From positions 248,001 to 312,000 of the forward strand of contig CBDASO010000001.1 in assembly GCA_965199665.1 (NCBI GenBank): a stretch of DNA of 64,000 nucleotides, read 5' to 3'. Of the stretch, positions 25,178 through 33,738 are shown in pieces. The stretch comes from JAVVHH01 sp965199665 (GTDB lineage Bacteria; Pseudomonadota; Alphaproteobacteria; Acetobacterales; Acetobacteraceae). A program made the position numbers and the translations under genes. Numbering within the stretch: position 1 is the first letter of the stretch; each line of letters starts with the position of its first letter. The notes beneath the pieces are model-generated. The model did not search any database. It had not been told where the DNA came from and was given only the letters and a program-made list of their open reading frames with translations.

Positions 25178-27117
25178 GGGCGCGCGCGCGCCAGCGCCCC
25201 CAGCAGGACGGGCCCGCCGAGCAACGCCGCCAGCAGCCCGGCCGGCACCTCGGACGGGAACAGCACGGTGCGCCCCAGCCAGTCCGCCGCCACCATGACG
25301 ACCGCGCCCGCCAGCCCGGCCGCGGCGATCTGCGCCGCCGCCCGGTGCAGGCCGAGAAAGGCGGCCGCGTGAGGCGCCACCAGCCCGACGAAGGAGAATG
25401 GCCCCGCCAGCACCACGCCCAGCGCGGTGGCCGCGGTCGCCAGCGCCAGCGTCGCGCCGCGCGCCGGGCCGATGGAGAGGCCGAGGGCGGACGCCGTCGG
25501 CCGGCCCAGCGGCAGAAGGGCGAGCGGCCGGCGCAGGCAGGCGGCCGCCGCGGCCAAGGCGGCGGCGATCGCGACGCTGGCGGCCGCGACGGCCGGGCTG
25601 GTGCCGTAGGTGGAGCCGGCGCTCCAGACCAGGACGAGCTCGGCCGCCGGGTCGCCGCTGGCCAGCAGCAGCGCCAGCGCGGACTCGGCGCAGGCGGACA
25701 GGGCCACGCCGGCGAGCACGATCTGGGTCGAGAAGCCGCGCCCGCGGGCGAGCCAAACCAGCCCGCCGAGAACGATCGCTGCTCCCATCGCACCGGCGCC
25801 GAGTCGGGCCGCAAAGCCGCCGGCCCCCAACAGCAGGGCGGCCGCGCTGCCGCCCATGGCACCGGCGCCGACGCCCAGCACTTCCGGGCTGGCCATCGGA
25901 TTGCCCAGCACGCGCTGGAAGATCGTGCCGGCCAGGCCCAGCACGGCCCCGGCCGCCGCGGCGATGACCACGCGCGGGCCGCGCTCGGCCAGCAGGCCGC
26001 CGGACCAAGCCCAGCCAGTCTCGGTCCGCCCGATCGTGAGCGCGGCGGCGGCAACCACGAGCGCAAGCCCGGCCAGACCGCCGAGGACGCGGAGCGGGCG
26101 GCCAGCGGGGCGGGCCGTGCGGACCGGCGCGGGGCGGCCGATATGCGTGGCCAGGCGCGGCAACAGCCAGAGCAGCAACGGCGCGCCCGCCAGTGCCGAG
26201 ACCGCGCCCGTCGGCAGCAATGCCCCGTCCGCCAGCGGGACGGCCTGTATCGCCTGGTCCGTCAGGAGCAGCAGGGCGGCACCCAGCAGCGGCGCCCAGA
26301 GCAGCAAACGCCGCCCCCCGCCGCCCATCCGCGCGAGCGCCGGCGCGGCCAGCCCCACGAAGCCCAGCACCCCCACCCGCCCGACCACCGCGGCGGCCAA
26401 CATCACGGACACGGCCAGCGCCGCGAGCCGCACCAGCCCGACCGGCACGCCGATGCCGCGGGCCATCTCGTCCGGCAGCTCCAGCAAGCCGAGCGGGCGC
26501 GCCAGCAACGCGGTGGCCGCGCCGCCGCCCAGCAGCACCAGCGCCATGCCGTGCGCGCTCGCCCAGCCGAGCTGGGTCAGCGAGCCGGCATTCCAGACGA
26601 ACAGCCCCGCCAGTTGCCGGGCGTGCAGCACTGCCAACACCGCCGCGATCGACCCCGCGTAGAGCCCGACCGCCAGCCCGGCGAGAGCCACCGTCGCCGG
26701 GTCGAACCCGGTGCGCAGCGTGAGCAGCAGCACCAGGGCGATCCCCGCCGTGCCGCCGGCCACCGCCACCGTGTCGCGGCCCAGCAACGCCAGCAGGCCC
26801 GGCGCGAACAGCGTGGCCGCGGAGAGGGCCAGCGCGGCGCCGGCGGAGACGCCGAGCGTGCCGGGCGAGGCGAGCGGGTTGCGCAGCGCGAGCTGGGCCA
26901 GCGCGCCGGACAGGCCGAGCGCCGCGCCGCAGAGCAGCGCCATCGCGATCCGTGGCAGCAGGCTATCGGCCGCGACGATCTCGGCGAGCCGACTGGGCTC
27001 CGGCCAGGCCAGCGCCGGCCACCAGAACGCCGGCGGAACCCAGTGCCCCAACGCCGCGCCGGCCAACAGCAGGCCGGGCAGCGTCAGCGCCAGCAGGAGC
27101 GGGGCCGGATTACGCAC
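25174..27117 (-). CDS. fhuB: Fused FhuB-type iron-siderophore ABC permease
   Basis: A 647-residue membrane protein made of two FecCD-type permease repeats, residues about 1-325 and 335-647. Repeat one has RIAMALLCGAALGLSGALAQ and LRNPLASPGTLGVSAGAALA. Repeat two has GPRVVIAAAAGAVLGLAG and LGNPMASPEVLGVGAGAMGG. The PLASP/PMASP loops are the hallmark of vitamin B12 and siderophore importers. The duplication in one chain is the FhuB architecture, used for hydroxamate siderophores. It overlaps the binding-protein gene by 8 bp and the fhuF-like gene by 4 bp. Together with those genes and the ATPase it makes a complete inner-membrane importer. Confidence 0.92.
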   Translation of the reverse strand: MRNPAPLLLALTLPGLLLAGAALGHWVPPAFWWPALAWPEPSRLAEIVAADSLLPRIAMALLCGAALGLSGALAQLALRNPLASPGTLGVSAGAALALSAATLFAPGLLALLGRDTVAVAGGTAGIALVLLLTLRTGFDPATVALAGLAVGLYAGSIAAVLAVLHARQLAGLFVWNAGSLTQLGWASAHGMALVLLGGGAATALLARPLGLLELPDEMARGIGVPVGLVRLAALAVSVMLAAAVVGRVGVLGFVGLAAPALARMGGGGRRLLLWAPLLGAALLLLTDQAIQAVPLADGALLPTGAVSALAGAPLLLWLLPRLATHIGRPAPVRTARPAGRPLRVLGGLAGLALVVAAAALTIGRTETGWAWSGGLLAERGPRVVIAAAAGAVLGLAGTIFQRVLGNPMASPEVLGVGAGAMGGSAAALLLGAGGFAARLGAGAMGAAIVLGGLVWLARGRGFSTQIVLAGVALSACAESALALLLASGDPAAELVLVWSAGSTYGTSPAVAAASVAIAAALAAAAACLRRPLALLPLGRPTASALGLSIGPARGATLALATAATALGVVLAGPFSFVGLVAPHAAAFLGLHRAAAQIAAAGLAGAVVMVAADWLGRTVLFPSEVPAGLLAALLGGPVLLGALARARP

Positions 27118-27991
27118 GCGCGGCCTCCTCGCGCAGGAGCGGCACCAGCAGGTCGGCGAAGCGTTCGGCGGCCGGTAGGGTGCCGAACATCAGCACCGGC
27201 GGGATCCGCAGCGTGCGGCCGGGGCGGGCAAACGGCAGGGCGCGCCAGAGCGGGCTGGCGGCCAGCGCCCCCTCGAGGTCCGGCGGCAGCGGCTCGATCA
27301 GCACCAAGGTGGCGTCGCCGATCGTCGCCAGGCGTTCCAACGGCACGGCCACCGTGCCCCAGCGACCGGTCGTGCCAGTCCAGGCGTTGCGCAGGCCCAG
27401 GCGTTCGAGGGCCGCATGCAAGATGCTGCCGGTGCCGTAGAGCAGGAGGTGACGCGGGTCGCTGACGCTGGCGAGCAGGACGGGGCGGGGCGGGCGCCCG
27501 GCCAGGGCGGCGCGGCCCGCGGCAAGGCGTGCGGCGGCGGCATCGATCAACCGTTCGGCGTCGTCGTCCCGGCCGAGCCGCGCCCCGATCGCGCGGGCGG
27601 CGGCCTCCGACTGCGCCCAGGGCTGCCGCGCCGGCGTGTAGATCGGCAGCGTGAGCACGGGGGCGATCGCCGTCAGCGCGGGCACGACCGGCGCGTGGTC
27701 GGGGATGGCGAGGATGAGGTCGGGCCGCAGCGCGCGCAGGACCTCCAGATTGGGCTGCACACGCCCGCCGAGGTCGCGCACCCCGTCGGGGATGGGCGGC
27801 GAGACGACCCAGGCGCGGTAATCGGCGGGGTCCGGCAGGCCGACCAGGTCGGCGCCGAGCGCCACCGCGGTTTGCGCCAGCCCGTAATCGAGCGCGGCGA
27901 CGCGGAGCGGCGGGGGAGCCGCGGCAGGCAGGAGCCCGGCGGCGAGCAGGCCGAGTCGGCGCCGGGTCAGCGCGATCGGGCTCAGGCTCAT
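27110..27991 (-). CDS. fhuD: FhuD-like siderophore-binding protein
   Basis: A 293-residue cluster A-III (TroA-like) binding protein. The N-terminus MSLSPIALTRRRLGLLAAGLLPA contains RRRLGLLAAG, so Tat export is likely, as for FhuD. The mature domain starts at LRVAALDYGLAQTAVALG, includes VQPNLEVLRALRPDLILAIP (the helix-strand pair of the family) and ends with FADLLVPLLREEAARA. It captures ferric siderophore in the periplasm for the FhuB-type permease. The start overlaps the ATPase stop (ATGA). An upstream open extension reads into the ATPase gene and is not used. Confidence 0.88.
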   Translation of the reverse strand: MSLSPIALTRRRLGLLAAGLLPAAAPPPLRVAALDYGLAQTAVALGADLVGLPDPADYRAWVVSPPIPDGVRDLGGRVQPNLEVLRALRPDLILAIPDHAPVVPALTAIAPVLTLPIYTPARQPWAQSEAAARAIGARLGRDDDAERLIDAAAARLAAGRAALAGRPPRPVLLASVSDPRHLLLYGTGSILHAALERLGLRNAWTGTTGRWGTVAVPLERLATIGDATLVLIEPLPPDLEGALAASPLWRALPFARPGRTLRIPPVLMFGTLPAAERFADLLVPLLREEAARA

Positions 27992-28764
27992 GGCAGAAAG
28001 GCGATCGGGGCGCGGCCGGGCACGGGATGCGGTAGCAAGCCGAGATCGACGGCGTAGATCTCCCGCAGCCGGTCGGCGCGCATGAGGTCGCTGGCCGGGC
28101 CGCGGGCGATCAGGCGGCCCTCCCGCAGCGCCAGGAGTTCGTCGCAGCCGCGCGCGGCCAGGTTGACGTCGTGCAGCACCACCAGCACGCCGATGGCGGT
28201 GCTGAGCTCGCGCAGCAGGTCCAGCACATGCCGCTGGTGTTGCAGGTCGAGCGCGGCGGTGGGCTCGTCGAGCAGGAGGAAGCGGGCCTCCTGGGCCAGG
28301 CACATGGCGATGAGGCAGCATTGGCGCTCGCCGCCCGAGAGCTCCGCCACGGGGCGGTCGGCCCAGGCGGTGACGGCACAGCGGGCCATGGCGGCGTCGA
28401 CCGCGCGGCGGTCCTCACGGCCGAAGCGGCCCAGCGCGCCGTGCCAGGCGTAGCGGCCGAGCGCCACCAGCTCGCGCACCCGGAGCCCGGCGGTGGGGGG
28501 CGGCTCCTGCGGCAGATAGGCCAGTTGCCGCGCGAACTCGCGGGTGCCCCAATCCGCCAACCGGCGGCCGGCCAGTCGCACTTCGCCGCGGCTCGGCGCC
28601 AGCTGCCGCGACAGCACCCGCAGCAACGTGGACTTGCCGGAGCCGTTATGGCCGATCAGCCCGGTCAGCCCGGTGCCGGCCAACTCGAGGTCGAGCCCGT
28701 GCAGCAGCACCCGCCCGCCGGCGGCCACGCCGACGCCGCGCAGCTCGAAGGCGGGCGCTACCAG
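27988..28764 (-). CDS. fhuC: FhuC/FecE-like ATPase of the siderophore importer, probable CTG start
   Basis: A 258-residue ATPase if started at the CTG at 28764-28762, seven bases before the receptor stop ends. Walker A is GHNGSGKSTLLRVLSRQL (about 38-55), the Q-loop lies in YLPQEPPPTAG, the signature is LSGGERQCCLIAMCLAQE, Walker B is FLLLDEPTAALDLQHQ and the switch histidine is in VLHDVNLAARG. This is the FecE/FhuC pattern. No ATG or TTG is available. The only other start is a GTG at 28830, giving a 22-residue arginine-rich leader inside the receptor coding sequence with no ribosome site. A GGGGGT precedes the CTG by four bases. The start is the least certain part. Confidence 0.85.
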   Translation of the reverse strand: MVAPAFELRGVGVAAGGRVLLHGLDLELAGTGLTGLIGHNGSGKSTLLRVLSRQLAPSRGEVRLAGRRLADWGTREFARQLAYLPQEPPPTAGLRVRELVALGRYAWHGALGRFGREDRRAVDAAMARCAVTAWADRPVAELSGGERQCCLIAMCLAQEARFLLLDEPTAALDLQHQRHVLDLLRELSTAIGVLVVLHDVNLAARGCDELLALREGRLIARGPASDLMRADRLREIYAVDLGLLPHPVPGRAPIAFLP

Positions 28765-30950
28765 CGGACCCCCAAGCTCGCCAGCACCTCGCGCCGGGCG
28801 CCGTAGAAGCAGGCGGTCGCGCTGGTGCACTGAGCCACGAAGGTGCGGTCGAACAGGTTGTTGGCGTTGACGGCCAGGCGCCAGCGGCTGTCGCGCCCGA
28901 AATCGTAGCGGGCGGCCAGGTCGACCAGCGTGTGGTCGGACACCTTGAAGAGGTCGAAGTTGCTGGCCTGGGTGGAGCCGACGTAGCGCACGCCGGCGCC
29001 GAGGCTGAAACCGCCGAGCGCCGATTCCGGGGCAAAGGCGTAGTCGACCCAGCCGGAAGCGAGGTTGCGCGGCACGCCGCCCACCGTCTTGCCGAGCGAG
29101 CCGTCATTGGCGGCGGTCACGATCGGGTCGAGGTAGGTGTAGGTGCCGATCAGGTTGAGGCCGCGGAGCAGATTGGCCTGCGCCTCGACCTCGAAGCCGC
29201 GGACGCGGACGCCGCCGGTCTGGACGGTGTTGAGCGGATTGGTGGGGTCGGCGGTGCTGACGTTGTTCTGGTTGATCTCGAACGCGGCCGTTGTGACGTA
29301 GCTGGCCATGCCGACGGGCTGATACTTCACGCCGACTTCGACCTGCTCGCCGGTGGTGGGCTGAAAGGCCTGGCCGCTATTGTTGACGCCCACGACCGGC
29401 TGGAACGAGCGGGCGTAGCTGACATAGGGAGTGAGGCCGAGCGGGGCCTCGTAGCCGAGGCCGACGCGGTAGGTGAACTGGGAGTCCGACTGCGCGGTGG
29501 TCGCCGCGCCGATCTTGTCGCGGGTGGAGATGTCGACGATGTCCTCGCGGACGCCGCCGGTGAGGATGAAGCGGTTCCACTTCACCTGGTCCTGCGCATA
29601 CACGCCGTAGAGGTTCTGCGTCTGCCCGGCGTTGGTGTAGACCGGCAACGGGTCCGGCTGGCGCGCGCCATAGACCGGGTTGAAGATGTTGATCGAGGTC
29701 CCCGTGGTGCCGCGGTTCACCGTGTCGGTGGTGGTGCGGCTGTATTCGAAGCCCGCCAGCACGGTGTGGGCGAGCGCGCCGGTGGCGAACTTGGCCTGCG
29801 CCTGGTTGTCGACGTCGAAGATGTTGGCGCGCACGTCCTGGCCGTAGGCGAAGCGGTCCAGCGTCGCCATGTCGGACTCCAGCCCGAGGCCGAACACCTG
29901 GCGCTGGCTGTAGTCGATGCGCGAGAAGCGGGCGTTCTGACGAACGGTGAAGACGTCGTTGAACCGGTGCTCGAACTCGTAGCCGAGGTTGATCTGGGTG
30001 CGGTCGACCTTGTTGTACTGGTCCTCACCGGTGAAGCGGGCCGTCGGGATGCGGCCGTTCGGGTTGCCGAACACGGTGCCCTGGCTCGGCAGGAATTGCT
30101 GCCCGGCGGAGTGGTCCTTCTGGTAGCTGGTCAGTACCGTGACGGTGGTCTTATCGTCGCGGTAGGTGATGGCCGGCGCGATGAATTGGCGGTCGTTCGG
30201 CACCTGGTCGACCTGGCTGCCGGCGTCGCGCACCAAGCCCGTCAGACGGTAGGACCATTTGCCGTCGCTGGTCTGGCCGCCCGCGGTGTCGCCGCTGCCG
30301 AGGGGACCGCCGAGGTCGAACTGGCCCTGGATGCGGCCGAAGCTGCCGCCGAGCAAGGTCAGCTCGTGCAGCGGCACATCCGTGGGCCGCTTGCTGACCA
30401 AGTTGACGAGGCCGCCGGGAGCGCTCTGGCCGTAGAGCACGGAGGCGGGGCCCTTCAGCACGTCCACCCGCTCGAGGCCGTAGGGTTCCGGGGCCAGCGC
30501 CGTGATGCCGGGGGAGAGCCTGAGCCCGTTCAGATAGACGCCGGTGTCGTTGGCGTTGAAGCCCCGGATGGAGAAGAAGTCGACATGCGGGTCGGCGCCG
30601 AAGGCCTCCGTCTGCACGCCGGCGGTGTAGCGCAGGGCTTCGCCGAGGCTCTGGACCTGGCGGCTATCGAGCTGCTCGCGGTTGATGACGGAAACCGATT
30701 GCGGGACCTCGCTCAGCGGGGTGTCGGTCTTGGTGCCGGTCTGGTCACGGCGGGAGACGAAGCCCTCCGTGTCACCGAGCAGGCTGGGCTGCTGGCTCTG
30801 CACGTCGATGGTCGGCAGGGCGACGGGCGCGGTGGGGGTGGCCGTTTGTGCGCAGGCGATTCCGGATCCGGCCAGGAGCGCCGGGACGAGGGCGGCGGAG
30901 GCCAGCAGCGCGCGCCGTGAGGGCCGGAGCGGCCAGGGAGAAGAAACCAC
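28758..30950 (-). CDS. TonB-dependent ferric-siderophore receptor
   Basis: A 730-residue outer-membrane receptor. A GTG start with AAGGA six bases upstream opens a signal peptide (RRALLASAALVPALLAG, cut near ACA-QT). The plug domain holds DTPLSEVPQSVSVINREQL and VLKGPASVLYGQSAPGGLVN, the classic siderophore-receptor motifs. The barrel ends with EVLASLGVRW, having the aromatic terminal residue of porin-like proteins. It resembles FhuA/FoxA-type hydroxamate receptors, which agrees with FhuB- and FhuF-like partners, though the ligand is inferred. A Fur-like operator overlaps a promoter 37-55 bp upstream, so it can be expressed separately from the two preceding genes. Confidence 0.93.
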   Translation of the reverse strand: MVSSPWPLRPSRRALLASAALVPALLAGSGIACAQTATPTAPVALPTIDVQSQQPSLLGDTEGFVSRRDQTGTKTDTPLSEVPQSVSVINREQLDSRQVQSLGEALRYTAGVQTEAFGADPHVDFFSIRGFNANDTGVYLNGLRLSPGITALAPEPYGLERVDVLKGPASVLYGQSAPGGLVNLVSKRPTDVPLHELTLLGGSFGRIQGQFDLGGPLGSGDTAGGQTSDGKWSYRLTGLVRDAGSQVDQVPNDRQFIAPAITYRDDKTTVTVLTSYQKDHSAGQQFLPSQGTVFGNPNGRIPTARFTGEDQYNKVDRTQINLGYEFEHRFNDVFTVRQNARFSRIDYSQRQVFGLGLESDMATLDRFAYGQDVRANIFDVDNQAQAKFATGALAHTVLAGFEYSRTTTDTVNRGTTGTSINIFNPVYGARQPDPLPVYTNAGQTQNLYGVYAQDQVKWNRFILTGGVREDIVDISTRDKIGAATTAQSDSQFTYRVGLGYEAPLGLTPYVSYARSFQPVVGVNNSGQAFQPTTGEQVEVGVKYQPVGMASYVTTAAFEINQNNVSTADPTNPLNTVQTGGVRVRGFEVEAQANLLRGLNLIGTYTYLDPIVTAANDGSLGKTVGGVPRNLASGWVDYAFAPESALGGFSLGAGVRYVGSTQASNFDLFKVSDHTLVDLAARYDFGRDSRWRLAVNANNLFDRTFVAQCTSATACFYGARREVLASLGVRW

Positions 30951-30986
30951 GTGCGATCCTTATGCAGCGACGTGCGGCGAGCCGCG

Positions 30987-31019
30987 ATTGCTAGTAACTC
31001 GCAATTGCAAAGATGACAA
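30987..31019 (-). promoter_or_regulatory. Fur-like box overlapping the receptor promoter
   Basis: ATTGCTAGTAACTCGCAAT at 30987-31005 is a 9-1-9 inverted repeat with a single mismatch, the geometry of Fur sites. Reading the minus strand, TTGTCA (31019-31014) and TACTAG (30996-30991) are spaced by 17 bp and could be -35 and -10 elements. The repeat covers the -10, so iron-loaded Fur binding would block transcription of the receptor operon. Confidence 0.62.
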
Positions 31020-31023
31020 ATCT

Positions 31024-31509
31024 TCAATGCAAGGTGCGGGCGAGCGGTGCGGGACCGGCGGTGGCGATCGGGCGGGGCAGGTCGAGCCCGGCCTGCTCGA
31101 GCAGCACGGTCAGCACGGTGGCGCTGCGCTGCGCCACCGTGGCGGCGGCGTCCGACACCAGGGTGCCGAGCAGGTCATGGCATTCCACCGGGTCGTCCTG
31201 CTGCAGGGCGGCGAAGGCGTCCAGCAGGCAGCGCTCGTCGGCGCTCACCTCGGTGCGGCAGAGGCAGAGCACGGCGATGGGCCGGGTCGCGCCGCGGCTC
31301 AGGGCCCACATGAAGCCCTCGAGGTAGCCGGTGCCGCCGTGGATGCCGTAGCGGGCCCAGGCGGCGTCGATCCGGGGGGCCATGTCCTGCTGGCGGTAGT
31401 GGCCGATCACCCAGACCCGCATCGCCCAGAGCAGCGCGGCCTCGGCCCCGCGGAGGTCGTCGAAACGCTCGCCGTCGGACTCGAGCGACAGGGCGGTGTC
31501 AGTGCACAT
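31024..31509 (-). CDS. Unknown protein, second gene of the Fur-box operon
   Basis: A 161-residue protein I do not recognise. It starts MCTDTALSLESDGERFD and overlaps the preceding gene by 11 bp, so the two are co-translated. Predicted to be mainly helical and soluble, with LLWAMRVWVIGHYRQQD (about 26-42) and a GTGYLEGFMWALSRG segment (about 59-73). Cysteines cluster at LCLCRTEVSADERC and at VECHDLL, enough for a metal site, but no known motif is formed. No signal peptide is present. The next gene downstream is the siderophore receptor, 73 bp away with its own Fur-like box. A role in iron or siderophore handling is inferred only from this context. Confidence 0.72.
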   Translation of the reverse strand: MCTDTALSLESDGERFDDLRGAEAALLWAMRVWVIGHYRQQDMAPRIDAAWARYGIHGGTGYLEGFMWALSRGATRPIAVLCLCRTEVSADERCLLDAFAALQQDDPVECHDLLGTLVSDAAATVAQRSATVLTVLLEQAGLDLPRPIATAGPAPLARTLH

Positions 31510-31933
31510 CGTAGGTCGCCAGCATGGGGGAGGGCGGCAGGCGGTGACCGAGGGCGGTGAGCGCGGCGGCGAGGCGTTCGACGGCTTCGGCGAGGACGGG
31601 CCGCAGCAGGCGGCCGGGGGCGAGGGCGAAGATGATGTTGTCGACCAGCGTGGGGTCGCCGGCCTGGGCGGCAGCGGTGGCGCGCAGGAGGCGGCGCTCG
31701 TGCCGGGTCAGGGTGGCGGCGTCCTCCGAGCCGAGCACCAGGCCTGATTGCTGCTGCCGGAGCATCTGGGCGTGAGCCAGGCGCCATTGCGCGCCGACGC
31801 TGCGCCAGCCCGGCGCTTCGTCGCGGTCGTCACGGGCGGCCAGGGCGCGACGCATGATCTGGAGGGCGAGAAGCTGGGCGACGAGGACGCTGCCGCCGAA
31901 GGCGACATCCGAACCGAGGGATTGCAGGGACAT
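31499..31933 (-). CDS. Unknown protein, first gene of the Fur-box operon
   Basis: A 144-residue protein without recognisable family. GGAG five bases before the ATG supports the start at 31933. The N-terminus MSLQSLGSDVAFGGSVLVAQLLALQIMRR contains a moderately hydrophobic stretch that is too polar for a sure membrane helix. The remainder is helical and arginine-rich, with LTRHERRLLRATAAAQAGD and a final VERLAAALTALGHRLPPSP. It overlaps the next unknown gene by 11 bp. Both end-to-end coupling and the paired inverted repeats upstream suggest an iron-controlled two-gene unit leading into the receptor and importer genes. Confidence 0.7.
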   Translation of the reverse strand: MSLQSLGSDVAFGGSVLVAQLLALQIMRRALAARDDRDEAPGWRSVGAQWRLAHAQMLRQQQSGLVLGSEDAATLTRHERRLLRATAAAQAGDPTLVDNIIFALAPGRLLRPVLAEAVERLAAALTALGHRLPPSPMLATYDVH

Positions 31934-31951
31934 GAGAACTCCGCGACTGCT

Positions 31952-31981
31952 CTCGCAACGCTATTGCGAGTCATTCGCGTT
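31952..31981 (-). promoter_or_regulatory. Overlapping Fur-like inverted repeats before the unknown gene pair
   Basis: Two inverted repeats overlap. CTCGCAACGCTATTGCGAG (31952-31970) has perfect 7-bp arms and a 5-base spacer. ATTGCGAGTCATTCGCGTT (31963-31981) resembles the 9-1-9 box upstream of the receptor. On the minus strand, TTGCAA and TAGCGT with 17 bp between could be the promoter, covered by the repeats. Staggered Fur boxes of this kind are common at iron-repressed promoters. Confidence 0.55.
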
Positions 31982-32000
31982 TGCAACCGAGATCGGATGA

Positions 32001-32702
32001 CTATTGCGGGAGGGGCGGGATCCGCCCGATGCCGGCCGGGCAGCCGGAATTGGCGCGCATGCCGACGCTCTCGACCGGAATGGGACGGAAGTCGCGGCCC
32101 ACGGTCAGGCGGATCTCGGCGAGCAGCGCGCCGCCGCCGCCGCGGGGCGTGCGGCAATCCACCACCAGCGCGCCGGCGAGCGCCGGGTCGATGGCGGCGA
32201 CCCGGCGCTGCAACGCGTCCAGCGCGACGGTGCCGCCGGAGTCGAGCAGCGCCGGGCCGATCGCCTCGTTGGCCTGCCGGGTCAGGGTGACGGCGGCGGT
32301 GAAATAGGCTTCGGGCGAAAGGCCGGAACAGGTGCCGTGGGTGCGCCACTCGTAGCGCGCCAGGCCGTCGCCCGCAGGCATGTAGCGGTCGAGGCCGGCC
32401 GACACGCCGGGAGAGACGGCATAGGCGGGGCCCTCGCAGTTGCGCGGCTGCCGGCGCACACCCACCCGGGCGATGTTCGGCCACAGGCCATGCAGCGTGA
32501 GCGGCACCGCCCGGAAGCTGTCGGCGGTGAGGCGGCGGCAATCGGGCTTGCTGGCGTTGCGCGGGGTGGCCGAGCAGAAGGTCGGCTCGATGCTGAGGCT
32601 CAGCAGGTAGTAGTCGAAGGGCGGCGCGGCGTGCGCCGCCGGGGCCGGAGCGGCGGCGAGCAGCGCGGATGCGAGCAGGGTGGGGAGCACATTGCGGACC
32701 AT
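32001..32702 (-). CDS. Secreted ribonuclease T2
   Basis: A 233-residue protein starting MVRNVLPTLLASALLAAAP, a signal peptide likely cut after AHA. Both catalytic segments of the T2 family are intact: LTLHGLWPN (CAS I) and YEWRTHGTCSG (CAS II), each with the active-site histidine and the second with its glutamate. Cysteines at FCSAT, DCRRL, NCEGP, GTCSG, VDCRT and SGCPA would form the family disulfides. The enzyme cleaves RNA in the periplasm or outside the cell through 2',3'-cyclic phosphates. A TTG at 32741 would add a polar leader and is less likely. It stands alone between the iron locus and an SDR gene. Confidence 0.9.
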   Translation of the reverse strand: MVRNVLPTLLASALLAAAPAPAAHAAPPFDYYLLSLSIEPTFCSATPRNASKPDCRRLTADSFRAVPLTLHGLWPNIARVGVRRQPRNCEGPAYAVSPGVSAGLDRYMPAGDGLARYEWRTHGTCSGLSPEAYFTAAVTLTRQANEAIGPALLDSGGTVALDALQRRVAAIDPALAGALVVDCRTPRGGGGALLAEIRLTVGRDFRPIPVESVGMRANSGCPAGIGRIPPLPQ

Positions 32703-32775
32703 GTGGCGCGCAATGTGCCCGTCGCCGTCGTGACCGGGCAAGGCGTTCCGTTCGGCCTGCCCGGTTCGCGGCGCG

Positions 32776-33648
32776 CTAGTAGATCGCCATACCGCCGTGA
32801 ACGGGCAGCAGGGCGCCGGTGGTGAAGCTGGCGTCGTCGGAGGCGAGGTAGACGTAGGCGGCGGCGAGCTCGGCGGGCTGGCCGGGGCGACCCATGGGGG
32901 ACTGGCTGCCGAAGTTCTTCACCTGCTCGGGTTTCATGCCGGTCGGAATGAACGGCGTCCAGATCGGGCCGGGGAGCACGGCGTTCACGCGGATGCCCTT
33001 CTCCACCAGCAACTGCGCCAGGCCGATGGTGAAGTTCGCGATCGCCGCCTTTGTGGCGGAGTAGGCGAGCAGGCTCGGCATCGGGTGCTTGGAGTTGACC
33101 GACGACGTATTGATGATGGAGGCGCCGGGCTGCATGTGCGGCACGGCGGCCTTGGTCAGATAGAATTGCGAGTGGACGTTGGTGCGGAACGTCATCTCCC
33201 ACTCGGCATCCGAGATGTCGTCCAGGCTGTCGTGGCTGGCCTGGAAGGCGCCGTTGTTGACCAGGATGTCGAGCCGGCCGAAGCGGTCCATGGCGGCCGT
33301 GACCAGGTGGCGGCAATGGGCGGGGTCGCCGATATCGCCGGGGACCTTGAGCGCCGCGCGGCCGGCCAGCTCGACGTCGCGCACGGCGTCGTCGGCGTCC
33401 TCTTCCTCGTCGAGGTAGGAGATCAGTACGTCGGCGCCTTCGCGGGCATAGGCGAGGGCGACGGCCCGGCCGATGCCGGAATCGCCGCCGGTGATCAGCG
33501 CGACGCGGCCCGCGAGGCGGCCGGTGCCCTTGTAGCTGTCGGCGCCGTAATCCGGTGGCGGCTGCATGCGGGCGGAGGAGCCGGGCGCGTCCTGCTCCTG
33601 CTGCGGGAAGGGCGGCTTGGGATAGCGGGTGCGCGGATCGATGATCAT
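32776..33648 (-). CDS. Stress-type short-chain dehydrogenase (YghA/GSP39-like)
   Basis: A 290-residue SDR with the about 45-residue N-terminal extension (DPRTRYPKPPFPQQEQDAPG) seen in the YghA and general-stress-protein-39 group. The cofactor motif is TGGDSGIGRA (about 53-62), the strand motif DILVNNGAFQ replaces the usual NNAG by NNGA, and the catalytic triad lies in INTSSV and YSATK. These proteins reduce aldehydes or oxidise alcohols with NADP and are often induced by stress. The gene is monocistronic as far as can be seen, 74 bp upstream of the ribonuclease T2 gene. The substrate is unknown. Confidence 0.87.
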   Translation of the reverse strand: MIIDPRTRYPKPPFPQQEQDAPGSSARMQPPPDYGADSYKGTGRLAGRVALITGGDSGIGRAVALAYAREGADVLISYLDEEEDADDAVRDVELAGRAALKVPGDIGDPAHCRHLVTAAMDRFGRLDILVNNGAFQASHDSLDDISDAEWEMTFRTNVHSQFYLTKAAVPHMQPGASIINTSSVNSKHPMPSLLAYSATKAAIANFTIGLAQLLVEKGIRVNAVLPGPIWTPFIPTGMKPEQVKNFGSQSPMGRPGQPAELAAAYVYLASDDASFTTGALLPVHGGMAIY

Positions 33649-33738
33649 GTCGGCGAGCTCGAGAAGTGACCCCCGCTCAATGCTGCCGGGGCCGGGCCGT
33701 TCCCTCCCGCGGCCGCCGCCCCTGTCACGTTAGCGCGG

